Shown: one piece after another, positions 1 through 10,744 of the stretch
Layout: each line of letters starts with the position of its first letter
Position numbering within the stretch: the first letter of the stretch is position 1
Origin: Nomia melanderi
Taxonomy: Eukaryota > Arthropoda > Insecta > Hymenoptera > Halictidae
Direction of reading: 5' to 3'
Length of the DNA stretch: 64,000 nucleotides
NCBI RefSeq assembly: GCF_051020985.1
Contig: NW_027475139.1
Coordinates: 1,922,001-1,986,000, forward strand
Program-made: the position numbers and the translations under genes
The notes under the pieces: generated by a model
What the model was told of the DNA's origin: nothing
The model's database searches: none
What the model saw: the letters and a program-made list of their open reading frames with translations, nothing else

Positions 1-154
1 ATATTGGATTTTTCCCGGACCCTGAGTGTCCGGCCCCATGAGAAGGTGGTTGTCTCGCCCCTGGTGCTCCGAGGTCGTTCCCGCTGCACAGATTCATGCG
101 CCAGGGCCTCCTACAGACAGTGCACTCTGATTTATTGCGCTATCTGTAATAGCA
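1..154 (+). repeat. Left-edge partial monomer
   Basis: The window opens at about monomer position 21 (ATATTGG) and the next monomer starts at 155. One G is missing in CTCGCCCC compared with CTCGGCCCC. The array clearly continues to the left of the window. Confidence 0.95.
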
Positions 155-1903
155 GCCGAGATATCACCACATATATATTGGATTTTTCACTGACCCTGAG
201 TGTCCGGCCCCATGAGGCGGTCGTTTTCTCGTCCCCTGGTCGTCCGAGGTCGTTCCCGCTGCACAGATTCATGCGCCAGGGCCTCCTACAGACAATGCAC
301 TCTGATTTATTGCGCTATCTGTAATAGCACCCGAGATATCACCATATATATATTGGATTTTACCCTGACCCTGAGTGTCCGGCCCCATGAGACTGTGGCT
401 TTCTCGGCCCCTGGAGGTCCGAGGACGTTCCGGCTGCACAGATTCATGCGCCAGGGCCTCCTACAGGTAATGCACTTTGATTTATTGCGCTATCTGTAAT
501 AGGACCCGAGATACCACCAGATATATATTGGATTTTCCCCTGACCCTGAGTGTCCGGCCCCATGAGACTGTGGTTTTCTCGGCCCCTGGTGGTCCGAGGT
601 CGTTCCCGTTGCACAGATTCATGCGCCAGGGCCTCCTACAGACAGTGCACTCTGATTTATTGCGCTATCTGTAATAGCACCCGAGATATCACCAGATATA
701 TATTGGATTTTTCCCGGACCCTGAGTGTCCGGCCCCATGAGAAGGTGGTTGTCTCGCCCCTGGTGCTCCGAGGTCGTTCCCGCTGCACAGATTCATGCGC
801 CAGGGCCTCCTACAGGTAATGCACTTTGGTTTATTGCGCTATCTCTAATAGCACCCGAGATATCACCAGATATGTATTGGATTTTTCACTGACCCTGAGC
901 GTCCGGCCCCATGAGACGGTCGTTTTCTCGGCCCCTGGTGGTCCGAGGACGTTCCCGCTGCACATGTACATGAGCCAGGGCCTCCTGCAGATAATGCAAT
1001 TTGATTTATTGCGCTATCTCTAATAGCACCCGAGATATCACCACATATATATTGGATTTTTCACTGACCCTGAGTGTCCGGCCCCATGAGACGGTGGTTT
1101 TCTCGGTCCCTGGTGTTCCGAGGTCGTTCCCGCTGCACAGATTCATGCGCCAGGGCCTCCTACAGACAATGCACTTTGGTTTATTGCGCTATCTCTAATA
1201 GCACCCGAGATATCACCAGATATATATTGGATTTTCCCCTGACCCTGAGTGTCCGGCCCCATGAGACGGTCGTTTTCTCGGCCCCTGGTGGTCCGAGGTC
1301 GTTCCCGCTGCACAGATTCATGCGCCAGGGCCTCCTACAGACAATGCACTTTGATTTATTGCGCTATCTCTAATAGCACCCGAGATATCACCAGATATAT
1401 ATTGCATTTTTCTCTGACCCTGACAGTCCGGCCGCATGTGACGGAGATTTTCTCGGCCCATGCTGGTCCGAGATCGATCCCGCTGCACAGATTCATGCGC
1501 CAGGGCCTCCTACAGACAATGCACTTTGATTTATTGCGCTATCTCTAATAGCACCCGAGATATCACCAGATATATATTGCATTTTCCCCTGACCCTGAGT
1601 GTCCGGCCCCATGAGACGGTGGTTTTCTCGGCTCCTGGTGGTCCGAGGTCGTTCCCGCTGCACAGATTCATGCGCCAGGGCCCCCTGCAGATAATTCACT
1701 TTGGTTTAGTGCGCTATCTCTAATAGCACCCGAGATATCACCATATACATATTGGATTTTCCCCTGACCCTGAGTGTCCGGCCCCCTGAGACGGTGGTTT
1801 GCTCGGCCCCTGGTGGTCCGAGGTCGTTCCCGCTGCACAGATTCATGCGCCAGGGCCTCCTGCAGATAATTCACTTTGGTTTAGTGCGCTATCTGTAAGA
1901 GCA

Positions 1904-2078
1904 CCCGAGATGTCACCAGATATATGCTGGATTTTTACATGACATTAGGTGACCGATTCCGAATATCTGTAATTTTCTCGGCGCCTGGTGGTCCGAGGTC
2001 GTTCCTGCGGCTCAGATTAATACGCCAGGCCCTCCTGCAGATAATTCCATTTGGTTTATTGCGCTATCTCTAATAGCA
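1904..2078 (+). repeat. Type B monomer, the only one in the first 12.7 kb
   Basis: This monomer carries the type B cassette: ATATGCTGG, TTTTTACATGACATTAGG and GATTCCGAATATCTGTAA. It also has a diverged 3' part (TGCGGCTCAGATTAATACGC). Its counterpart is at 28852-29026. Type B monomers are otherwise found from 12753 onward. Confidence 0.9.
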
Positions 2079-2501
2079 CTCGTGATATCACCAGATATAT
2101 ATTGGATTTTCCCCTGACCCTGAGTGTCCGGCCCCATGAGACGGTCGTTTTCTCGGCCCCTGGTGGTCCGAGGTCGTTCCCGCTGCACAGATTCATGCGC
2201 CAGGGCCTCCTACAGACAATGCACTTTGATTTATTGCGCTATCTCTAATAGCACCCGAGATATCACCAGATATATATTGCATTTTTCCCTGAACCTGACA
2301 GTCCGGCCGCATGTGACGGAGATTTTCTCGGCCCATGCTGGTCCGAGGTCGATCCCGCTGCACAGATTCATGCGCCAGGGCCTCCTACAGACAATGCACT
2401 TTGATTTATTGCGCTATCTCTAATAGCACCCGAGATATCACCATATACATATTGGATTTTTCCCTGACCCTGAGCGTCCGGTCCCATGAGACTGTGATTT
2501 T

Positions 2502-2522
2502 CTCGGACCCTGGTGGTCCGAG
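2502..2522. repeat. Perfect form of the conserved 8-bp inverted repeat
   Basis: In most monomers CTCGGCCC and GGTCCGAG flank the 5-nt spacer CTGGT, giving an 8-bp stem with one mismatch (monomer positions 74-81 with 87-94). Here the left arm is CTCGGACC, so all 8 pairs match. The same perfect form occurs near 29451 and 45197. Confidence 0.85.
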
Positions 2523-3028
2523 GTTGATCCCGCTGCACAGATTCATGCGCCAGGGCCTCCTACAGACGATGCACTTTGGTTTATTGCGCTATCTCGAATA
2601 GCACCCGAGATATCACCAGATATATATTGGATTTTTCCATGACCCTGAGCGAACGGCCCCATGAGACTGTGGTTTTCTCGGCCCCTGGTGGTCCGAGGTC
2701 GTTCCCGCTGCGCAGGTTCATGCGCCAGGGTCTCCTACAGACAATGCACTTTGATTTATTGCGCTATATGTAATAGCACCCGAGATATCACCACATATAT
2801 ATTGGATTTTTCACTGACCCTGAGTGTCCGGCCCCATGAGGCGGTCGTTTTCTCGTCCCCTGGTCGTCCGAGGTCGTTCCCGCTGCACAGATTCATGCGC
2901 CAGGGCCTCCTACAGACAATGCACTTTGGTTTATTGCGCTATCTCTAATAGCACCCGAGATATCACCAGATATATATTGGATTTTTCCATGACCCTGAGT
3001 GAACGGCCCCATGAGACTGTGGTGTTCT

Positions 3029-3041
3029 CGCCCCCTGGTGG
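3029..3041 (-). promoter_or_regulatory. Complete CTCF-like core motif in one monomer
   Basis: The minus strand reads CCACCAGGGGGCG, which fits the published CTCF core CCASYAGRKGGC at all 12 positions. The usual monomer reads CCACCAGGGGCC, a single mismatch. The difference is G to C in CTCGCCCCCTGG on the plus strand. Whether a CTCF protein exists in this organism or binds here is unknown, so this is a motif match only. Confidence 0.3.
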
Positions 3042-3322
3042 TCCGAGGTCGCTCCCGCTGCACAGGTTCATGCGCCAGGGCCTCCTACAGACAATGCACT
3101 TTGATCTATTGCGCTATCTGTAATAGCACCCGAGATATCACCATATATATATTGGATTTTACCCTGACCCTGAGTGTCCGCCCCATGAGACTGTGGCTTT
3201 CTCGGCCCCTGGAGGTCCGAGGACGTTCCCGCTGCACAGATTCATGCGCCAGGGCCTCCTACAGGTAATGCACTTTGATTTATTGCGCTATCTGTAATAG
3301 GACCCGAGATATCACCAGATAT

Positions 3323-4117
3323 ATATTGGATTTTTCCCGGACCCTGAGTGTCCGGCCCCATGAGAAGGTGGTTGTCTCGCCCCTGGTGCTCCGAGGTCGT
3401 TCCCGCTGCACAGATTCATGCGCCAGGGCCTCCTACAGACAGTGCATTCTGATTTATTGCGCTATCTGTAATAGCAGCCGAGATATCACCACATATATAT
3501 TGGATTTTTCACTGACCCTGAGTGTCCGGCCCCATGAGGCGGTCGTTTTCTCGTCCCCTGGTCGTCCGAGGTCGTTCCCGCTGCACAGATTCATGCGCCA
3601 GGGCCTCCTACAGACAATGCACTTTGATTTATTGCGCTATCTGTAATAGCAGCCGAGATATCACCAGATATATATTGGATTTTTCACTGACCCTGAGTGT
3701 CCGGCCCCATGAGACGGTCGTTTTCTCGGCCCCTGGTGGTCCGAGGTCGTTCCCGCTGCACAGATTCATGCGCCAGGGCCTCCTACAGACAGTGCACTCT
3801 GATTTATTGCGCTATCTGTAATAGCACCCGAGATATCACCATATATATATTGGATTTTACCCTGACCCTGAGTGTCCGGCCCCATGAGACTGTGGCTTTC
3901 TCGGCCCCTGGAGGTCCGAGGACGTTCCGGCTGCACAGATTCATGCGCCAGGGCCTCCTACAGGTAATGCACTTTGATTTATTGCGCTATCTGTAATAGG
4001 ACCCGAGATACCACCAGATATATATTGGATTTTCCCCTGACCCTGAGTGTCCGGCCCCATGAGACTGTGGTTTTCTCGGCCCCTGGTGGTCCGAGGTCGT
4101 TCCCGCTGAACAGATTC
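3323..4117 (+). repeat. Second copy of the first 0.6 kb, one monomer longer
   Basis: Positions 1 to about 290 reappear at 3323-3612 (offset 3322). Positions of about 190-620 reappear at 3687-4117 (offset 3497). The change of offset is exactly 175 bp, so this copy contains one more monomer, around 3641-3815, than the copy at the left edge. Shared rare variants include GAGAAGGTGGTTGTCTCGCC, CTCGTCCCCTGGTCGTCC and GAGGACGTTCCGGCTG. Confidence 0.8.
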
Positions 4118-5555
4118 ATGCGCCAGGGCCCCCTGCAGATAATACACTTTGGTTTATTGCGCTATCTCTAATAGCACCCGAGATATCACCAGATATATAT
4201 TGGATTTTCCCCTGACCCTGAGTGTCCGGCCCCATGAGACTGTGGTTTTCTCGGCCCCTGGTGGTCCGAGGTCGTTCCCGTTGCACAGATTCATGCGCCA
4301 GGGCCTCCTGCAGTCAATGCACTTTGATTTATTGCGCTATCTGTAATAGCACCCGAGATATCACCAGATATATATTGGATTTTTCACTGACCCTGAGTGT
4401 CCGGCCCAATGAGGCGGTCGTTTTCTCAGCCCCTGGTGGTCCGAGGTCGTTCCCGCTGCACAGATTCATGCGCCAGGGCCTCCTGCAGATAATTCACTTT
4501 GGTTTATTGCGCTATCTCTAATAGCACCCGAGATATCACCAGATATATATTGGATTTTTCACTGACCCTGAGCGTCCGGCCCCATGAGACGGTCGTTTTC
4601 TCGGCCCCTGGTGGTCCGAGGTCGTTCCCGCTGCACATGTACATGCGCCAGGGCCTCCTGCAGATAATGCACTTTGATTTATTGCGCTATCTCTAATAGC
4701 ACCCGAGATATCAGCAGATATATATTGGATTTTTCACTGACCCTGAGTGACCGGCCCCATGAGACGGTAGTTTTCTCGGCCCCTGGTGGTCCGAGGTCGT
4801 TCCCGCTGCACAGGTTCATGCGCCAGGGTCTCCTACAGACAATGCACTTTGATTTATTGCGCTATCTGTAATAGCACCCGAGATATCACCACATATATAT
4901 TGGATTTTTCACTGACCCTGAGTGTCCGGCCCCATGAGACGGTGGTTTTCTCGGTCCCTGGTGTTCCGAGGTCGTTCCCGCTGCACAGATTCATGCGCCA
5001 GGGCCTCCTACAGACAATGCACTTTGGTTTATTGCGCTATGTCTAATAGCACCCGAGATATCACCAGATATATATTGGATTTTCCCCTGACTCTGAGTGT
5101 CCGGCCCCATGAGACGGTCGTTTTCTCGGCCCCTGGTGGTCCGAGGTCGTTCCCGCTGCACAGATTCATGCGCCAGGGCCTCCTACAGACAATGCACTTT
5201 GATTTATTGCGCTATCTCTAATAGCACCCGACATATCACCAGATATATATTGCATTTTTCTCTGACCCTGACAGTCCGGCCGCATGTGACGGAGATTTTC
5301 TCGGCCCATGCTGGTCCGAGATCGATCCCGCTGCACAGATTCATGCGCCAGGGCCTCCTACAGACAATGCACTTTGATTTATTGCGCTATCTCTAATAGC
5401 ACCCGAGATATCACCAGATATATATTGCATTTTCCCCTGACCCTGAGTGTCCGGCCCCATGAGACGGTGGTTTTCTCGGCTCCTGGTGGTCCGAGGTCGT
5501 TCCCGCTGCACAGATTCATGCGCCAGGGCCCCCTGCAGATAATTCACTTTGGTTT
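3570..5555 (+). repeat. Block duplicated at 10745-12731, copy 1
   Basis: About 11 monomers are repeated at 10745-12731 with offset 7175 (41 monomers). Markers are GAGGACGTTCCGGCTG, GCTGAACAGATTC, CTGCAGTCAATGC, CCCAATGAGGCGG, CACATGTACATGCGC, GATATCAGCAG and the CATGTGACGGAG monomer. The right end falls where this copy has GGTTTAGTGCGC and the other has GGTTTATTGCGC. Confidence 0.85.
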
Positions 5556-5723
5556 AGTGCGCTATCTCTAATAGCACCCGAGATATCACCATATACATAT
5601 TGGATTTTCCCCTGACCCTGAGTGTCCGGCCCCATGAGACGGTGGTTTGCTCGGCCCCTGGTGGTCCGAGGTCGTTCCCGCTGCACAGATTCATGCGCCA
5701 GGGCCTCCTACAGACAATGCACT
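4877..5723 (+). repeat. Copy of 1029-1875
   Basis: The block 1029-1875 recurs at 4877-5723 (offset 3848, about 22 monomers). Shared rare variants are CTCGGTCCCTGGTGTTCC, the monomer with CATGTGACGGAGATTTT and CCCATGCTGG, and the ACCATATACATATTGG monomer with GGTTTGCTCGG. A few substitutions separate them, for example CCCGACATATC at 5227 against CCCGAGATATC at 1379. Confidence 0.8.
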
Positions 5724-7490
5724 ATGATTTATTGCGCTATCTGTAATACCACCCGAGATATCACCAGATATATATTGGATTTTTCACTGACACTGAGCTT
5801 CCGGCCCCATGAGACTGTGGTTTTCTCGGCCCCTGGTGGTCCGAGGTCGTTCCCGTTGCACAGAATCATGCGCCAGGGCCTCCTGCAGATAATTCACTTT
5901 GGTTATTGCGCTATCTCTAATAGCACCCGATATATCACCAGATATATATTGGATTTTCCCCTGACCCTGAGTGTCCGGCCCCATGAGACTGTGGTTTTCT
6001 CGGCCCCTGGTCGTCCGAGGTCGTTCCCGCTGCACAGATTCATGCGCCAGGGCCTCCTACAGACAATGCACTTTGATTTATTGCGCTATCTCTAATAGCA
6101 CCCGAGATATCACCAGATATATATTGGATTTTTCCTTGACCCTGACAGTCCGGCCCCATGTGTCGATGGTTTTCTCGGTCCCTCGTGGTCCGAGGTATAT
6201 CCCGCTGCACAGATTCATGCCCCAGGGCCCCATGCAGATAATTCACTTTGATTTATTCCGCTATCTCTAATAGCACCCGAGATATCACCAGATATATATT
6301 GGATTTTTCCCTGACCCTGAGTCTCTCACCCCATGAGACGGTGGTTTTCTCGGCCCCTGCTGGTCCGAGGTCGTTCCCGCTGCACAGATTCATGCGCCAG
6401 GGCCCCCTGCAGATAATTCACTTTGATTTATTGCGCTATCTCTAATAGCACCCGAGATATCACCAGATATATATAGGATTTTTCCCTGACCCTGACAGTC
6501 CGACCCCATGAGACGGTGATTTTCTCAGCCCCTGGTGGTCCGAGGTAGTTCCTGCTGCACAGATTCATTCGCCAGCGCCTCCTACAGACAATGGACTTTG
6601 ATTTATTGCGCTATCTCTAATAGCACCCGAGATATCACGAGATATATATTGGATTTTTCCTTGACCCTGACAGTCCGGCCCCATGTGTCGATGGTTCTCT
6701 CGGGTCCCTCGTGGTCCGAGGTAGATCCCGCTGCACAGATTCATGCGCCAGGGCCCCATGCAGATAATTCACTTTGATTTATTCCGCTATCTCTAATAGC
6801 TCCCGAGATATCACCAGATATATATTGGATTTTTCCATGACCCTGGGTGTCCGGCCCCATGAGACGGTAGTTTTCTCGGCCCCTGGTGGTCCGAGGTCGT
6901 TCCCGCTGCACAGATTCACGCGCCAGGGCCTCCTACAGACAATGCACTTTCATTTATTGCGCTATCTGTAATAGCACCCGAAATAACACCAGATATATAT
7001 TGGATTTTTCCCTGACCCTAAGTGTCCGACCCCATGAGACGGTGGTTTTCTCGGCCCCTGCTGGTCCGAGGTCGTTCCCGCTGCACAGATTCATGCGCCA
7101 GGGCCCCCTGCAGATAATTCACTTTGATTTATTGCGCTATCTTTAATAGCACCCGTGATATCACCAGATATATATTGGATTTTTCCTTGACCCTGACAGT
7201 CCGGCCCCATGTGTCGATCGTTTTCTCGGTCTCTCGTGGTCCGAGGTAGATCCCGCTACACAGATTCATGCGACAGGGCCCCATGCAGATAATTCACTTT
7301 GCTTTATTCCGCTATCTCTAATAGCACCCGAGATATCACCAGATATATATTGGATTTTTCCCTTACCCTGAGTCTCTCACCCCATGAGACGGTGGTTTTC
7401 TCGGCCCCTGCTGGTCCGAGGTCGTTCCCGCTGCACAGATTCATGCGTCAGGGCCCCCTGCAGATAATTCACTTTGATTTATTGCGCTAT
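5424..7490 (+). repeat. Twelve-monomer block duplicated at 8398-10464, copy 1
   Basis: The block repeats with offset 2974 (17 monomers less 1 bp). Both copies share a 1-bp deletion (CACTTTGGTTATTGCG), a 1-bp insertion (CTCGGGTCCCTCG), CCCGATATATC and the run of type C monomers. Parts of it are also found at 15.6-17 kb and 32.4-34.2 kb. It contains type C monomers at 6101, 6627 and 7152. Confidence 0.9.
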
Positions 7491-8397
7491 CTGTAATAGC
7501 ACCCAAGATATCACCATATATATATTGGATTTTTCCCTGACCCTGAGTGTCCGGCCCCATGAGACGGTGATTTTTCGGCCCCTGGTGGTCCGAGGTCGAT
7601 CCCGCTGCACAGATTCATGCGCCAGGGCCTCCTGCAGACAATCAACTTTGATTTATTTCGCTATCCATAATAGCACCCGAGATATCACCAGATATATATT
7701 GGATTTTTCCATGACCCTGAGTGAACGGCCCCATGAGACTGTGGTTTTCTCGGCCCCTGGTGGTCCGAGGTCGTTCCCGCTGCGCAGGTTCATGCGCCAG
7801 GGTCTCCTACAGACAATGCACTTTGATTTATTGCGCTATATGTAATAGCACCCGAGATATCACCACATATATATTGGATTTTTCACTGACACTGAGTGTC
7901 CGGCCCCATGAGACGGTGGTTTTCTCGGTCCCTGGTGTTCCGAGGTCGTTCCCGCTGCACAGATTCATGCGCCAGGGCCTCCTACAGACAATGCACTATG
8001 ATTTATTGCGCTATCTGTAATACCACCCGAGATATCACCAGATATATATTGGATTTTTCACTGACACTGAGCTTCCGGCCCCATGAGACTGTGGTTTTCT
8101 CGGCCCCTGGTGGTCCGAGGTCGTTCCCGTTGCACAGAATCATGCGCCAGGGCCCCCTGCAGATAATTCACTTTGGTTTATTGCGCTATCTCTAATAGCA
8201 CCCGAGATATCACCAGATATATATTGGATTTTTCACTGACCCTGAGCGTCCGGCCCCATGAGACGGTCGTTTTCTCGGCCCCTGGTGGTCCGAGGTCGTT
8301 CCCGCTGCACATGTACATGCGCCAGGGCCTCCTGCAGATAATGCACTTTGATTTATTGCGCTATCTCTAATAGCACCCGAGATATCAGCAGATATAT
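7491..8397 (+). repeat. Mosaic segment between the two 12-monomer blocks
   Basis: The pieces are matched elsewhere. The first monomer (ACCATATATATATTGG, GTGATTTTTCGGCC) matches 16951-17130 and 34100-34280. Positions 7676-7862 match 2604-2790. Positions 8201-8385 (CACATGTACATGCGCC) match 4527-4711. The boundary near 8398 joins the GATATCAGCAG monomer directly to the ATTGCATTTTCCCC monomer that lies four monomers further on in 4.7-5.4 kb. This looks like successive unequal exchanges. Confidence 0.7.
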
Positions 8398-10464
8398 ATT
8401 GCATTTTCCCCTGACCCTGAGTGTCCGGCCCCATGAGACGGTGGTTTTCTCGGCTCCTGGTGGTCCGAGGTCGTTCCCGCTGCACAGATTCATGCGCCAG
8501 GGCCCCCTGCAGATAATTCACTTTGGTTTAGTGCGCTATCTCTAATAGCACCCGAGATATCACCATATACATATTGGATTTTCCCCTGACCCTGAGTGTC
8601 CGGCCCCATGAGACGGTGGTTTGCTCGGCCCCTGGTGGTCCGAGGTCGTTCCCGCTGGACAGATTCATGCGCCAGGGCCTCCTACAGACAATGCACTATG
8701 ATTTATTGCGCTATCTGTAATACCACCCGAGATATCACCAGATATATATTGGATTTTTCACTGACACTGAGCTTCCGGCCCCATGAGACTGTGGTTTTCT
8801 CGGCCCCTGGTGGTCCGAGGTCGTTCCCGTTGCACAGAATCATGCGCCAGGGCCTCCTGCAGATAATTCACTTTGGTTATTGCGCTATCTCTAATAGCAC
8901 CCGATATATCACCAGATATATATTGGATTTTCCCCTGACCCTGAGTGTCCGGCCCCATGAGACTGTGGTTTTCTCGGCCCCTGGTCGTCCGAGGTCGTTC
9001 CCGCTGCACAGATTCATGCGCCAGGGCCTCCTACAGACAATGCACTTTGATTTATTGCGCTATCTCTAATAGCACCCGAGATATCACCAGATATATATTG
9101 GATTTTTCCTTGACCCTGACAGTCCGGCCCCATGTGTCGATGGTTTTCTCGGTCCCTCGTGGTCCGAGGTATATCCCGCTGCACAGATTCATGCGCCAGG
9201 GCCCCATGCAGATAATTCACTTTGATTTATTCCGCTATCTCTAATAGCACCCGAGATATCACCAGATATATATTGGATTTTTCCCTGACCCTGAGTCTCT
9301 CACCCCATGAGACGGTGGTTTTCTCGGCCCCTGCTGGTCCGAGGTCGTTCCCGCTGCACAGATTCATGCGCCAGGGCCCCCTGCAGATAATTCACTTTGA
9401 TTTATTGCGCTATCTCTAATAGCACCCGAGATATCACCAGATATATATAGGATTTTTCCCTGACCCTGACAGTCCGACCCCATGAGACGGTGATTTTCTC
9501 GGCCCCTGGTGGTCCGAGGTAGTTCCTGCTGCACAGATTCATTCGCCAGCGCCTCCTACAGACAATGGACTTTGATTTATTGCGCTATCTCTAATAGCAC
9601 CCGAGATATCACCAGATATATATTGGATTTTTCCTTGACCCTGACAGTCCGGCCCCATGTGTCGATGGTTCTCTCGGGTCCCTCGTGGTCCGAGGTAGAT
9701 CCCGCTGCACAGATTCATGCGCCAGGGCCCCATGCAGATAATTCACTTTGATTTATTCCGCTATCTCTAATAGCTCCCGAGATATCACCAGATATATATT
9801 GGATTTTTCCATGACCCTGGGTGTCCGGCCCCATGAGACGGTAGTTTTCTCGGCCCCTGGTGGTCCGAGGTCGTTCCCGCTGCACAGATTCACGCGCCAG
9901 GGCCTCCTACAGACAATGCACTTTGATTTATTGCGCTATCTGTAATAGCACCCGAAATAACACCAGATATATATTGGATTTTTCCCTGACCCTAAGTGTC
10001 CGACCCCATGAGACGGTGGTTTTCTCGGCCCCTGCTGGTCCGAGGTCGTTCCCGCTGCACAGATTCATGCGCCAGGGCCCCCTGCAGATAATTCACTTTG
10101 ATTTATTGCGCTATCTTTAATAGCACCCGTGATATCACCAGATATATATTGGATTTTTCCTTGACCCTGACAGTCCGGCCCCATGTGTCGATCGTTTTCT
10201 CGGTCTCTCGTGGTCCGAGGTAGATCCCGCTACACAGATTCATGCGACAGGGCCCCATGCAGATAATTCACTTTGCTTTATTCCGCTATCTCTAATAGCA
10301 ACCGAGATATCACCAGATATATATTGGATTTTTCCCTTACCCTGAGTCTCTCACCCCATGAGACGGTGGTTTTCTCGGCCCCTGCTGGTCCGAGGTCGTT
10401 CCCGCTGCACAGATTCATGCGTCAGGGCCCCCTGCAGATAATTCACTTTGATTTATTGCGCTAT
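8398..10464 (+). repeat. Twelve-monomer block, copy 2 of 5424-7490
   Basis: This copy is almost identical to 5424-7490. Differences seen by eye include GCTGGACAG at 8655 against GCTGCACAG, and AGCAACCGAG near 10300 against AGCACCCGAG. Type C monomers lie at 9075, 9601 and 10126. Here the block continues into 10476-10790, which matches 33.9-34.2 kb. Confidence 0.9.
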
Positions 10465-10664
10465 CTCTAATAGCACCCGAGATATCACCAGATATATATA
10501 GGATTTTTCCCTGACCCTGACAGTCCGGCCCCATGAGACGGTGACTTTCTCGGCCCCTGGTGGTCCGAGGTCGATGCCGCTGCACAGATTCATGCGCCAG
10601 GGCCTCCTACAGGCAATGCACTTTGATTTATTGCGCTATCTGTAATAGCACCCAAGATATCACC

Positions 10665-10677
10665 ATATATATATATT
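10665..10677. repeat. Short AT dinucleotide expansion
   Basis: The usual ACCATATATATATTGG has one extra AT unit here, lengthening the monomer by 2 bp. This and similar 1-2 bp changes are the largest length changes I saw within single monomers. Confidence 0.75.
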
Positions 10678-10744
10678 GGATTTTTCCCTGACCCTGAGTG
10701 TCCGGCCCCATGAGACGGTGATTTTTCGGCCCCTGGTGGTCCGA

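Larger units (their letters stand above)
2079..3322 (+). repeat. Type A monomers, part duplicated at 7676-7862
   Basis: This stretch holds about seven type A monomers. A segment at 2604-2790, marked by GAACGGCCCCATGAGACTG, CTGCGCAGGTTCATGC and GCGCTATATGTAATAG, recurs at 7676-7862. A 1-bp deletion (GTCCGCCCC) lies near 3178. I see nothing other than satellite here. Confidence 0.85.

Noticed and set aside
16..30. TATATAT with CCAAT (minus strand) as a promoter in each monomer
   Set aside because: The AT-rich run is short and the CCAAT flanks do not fit the NF-Y consensus well. Nothing downstream looks like a defined transcript, so I did not annotate a promoter.
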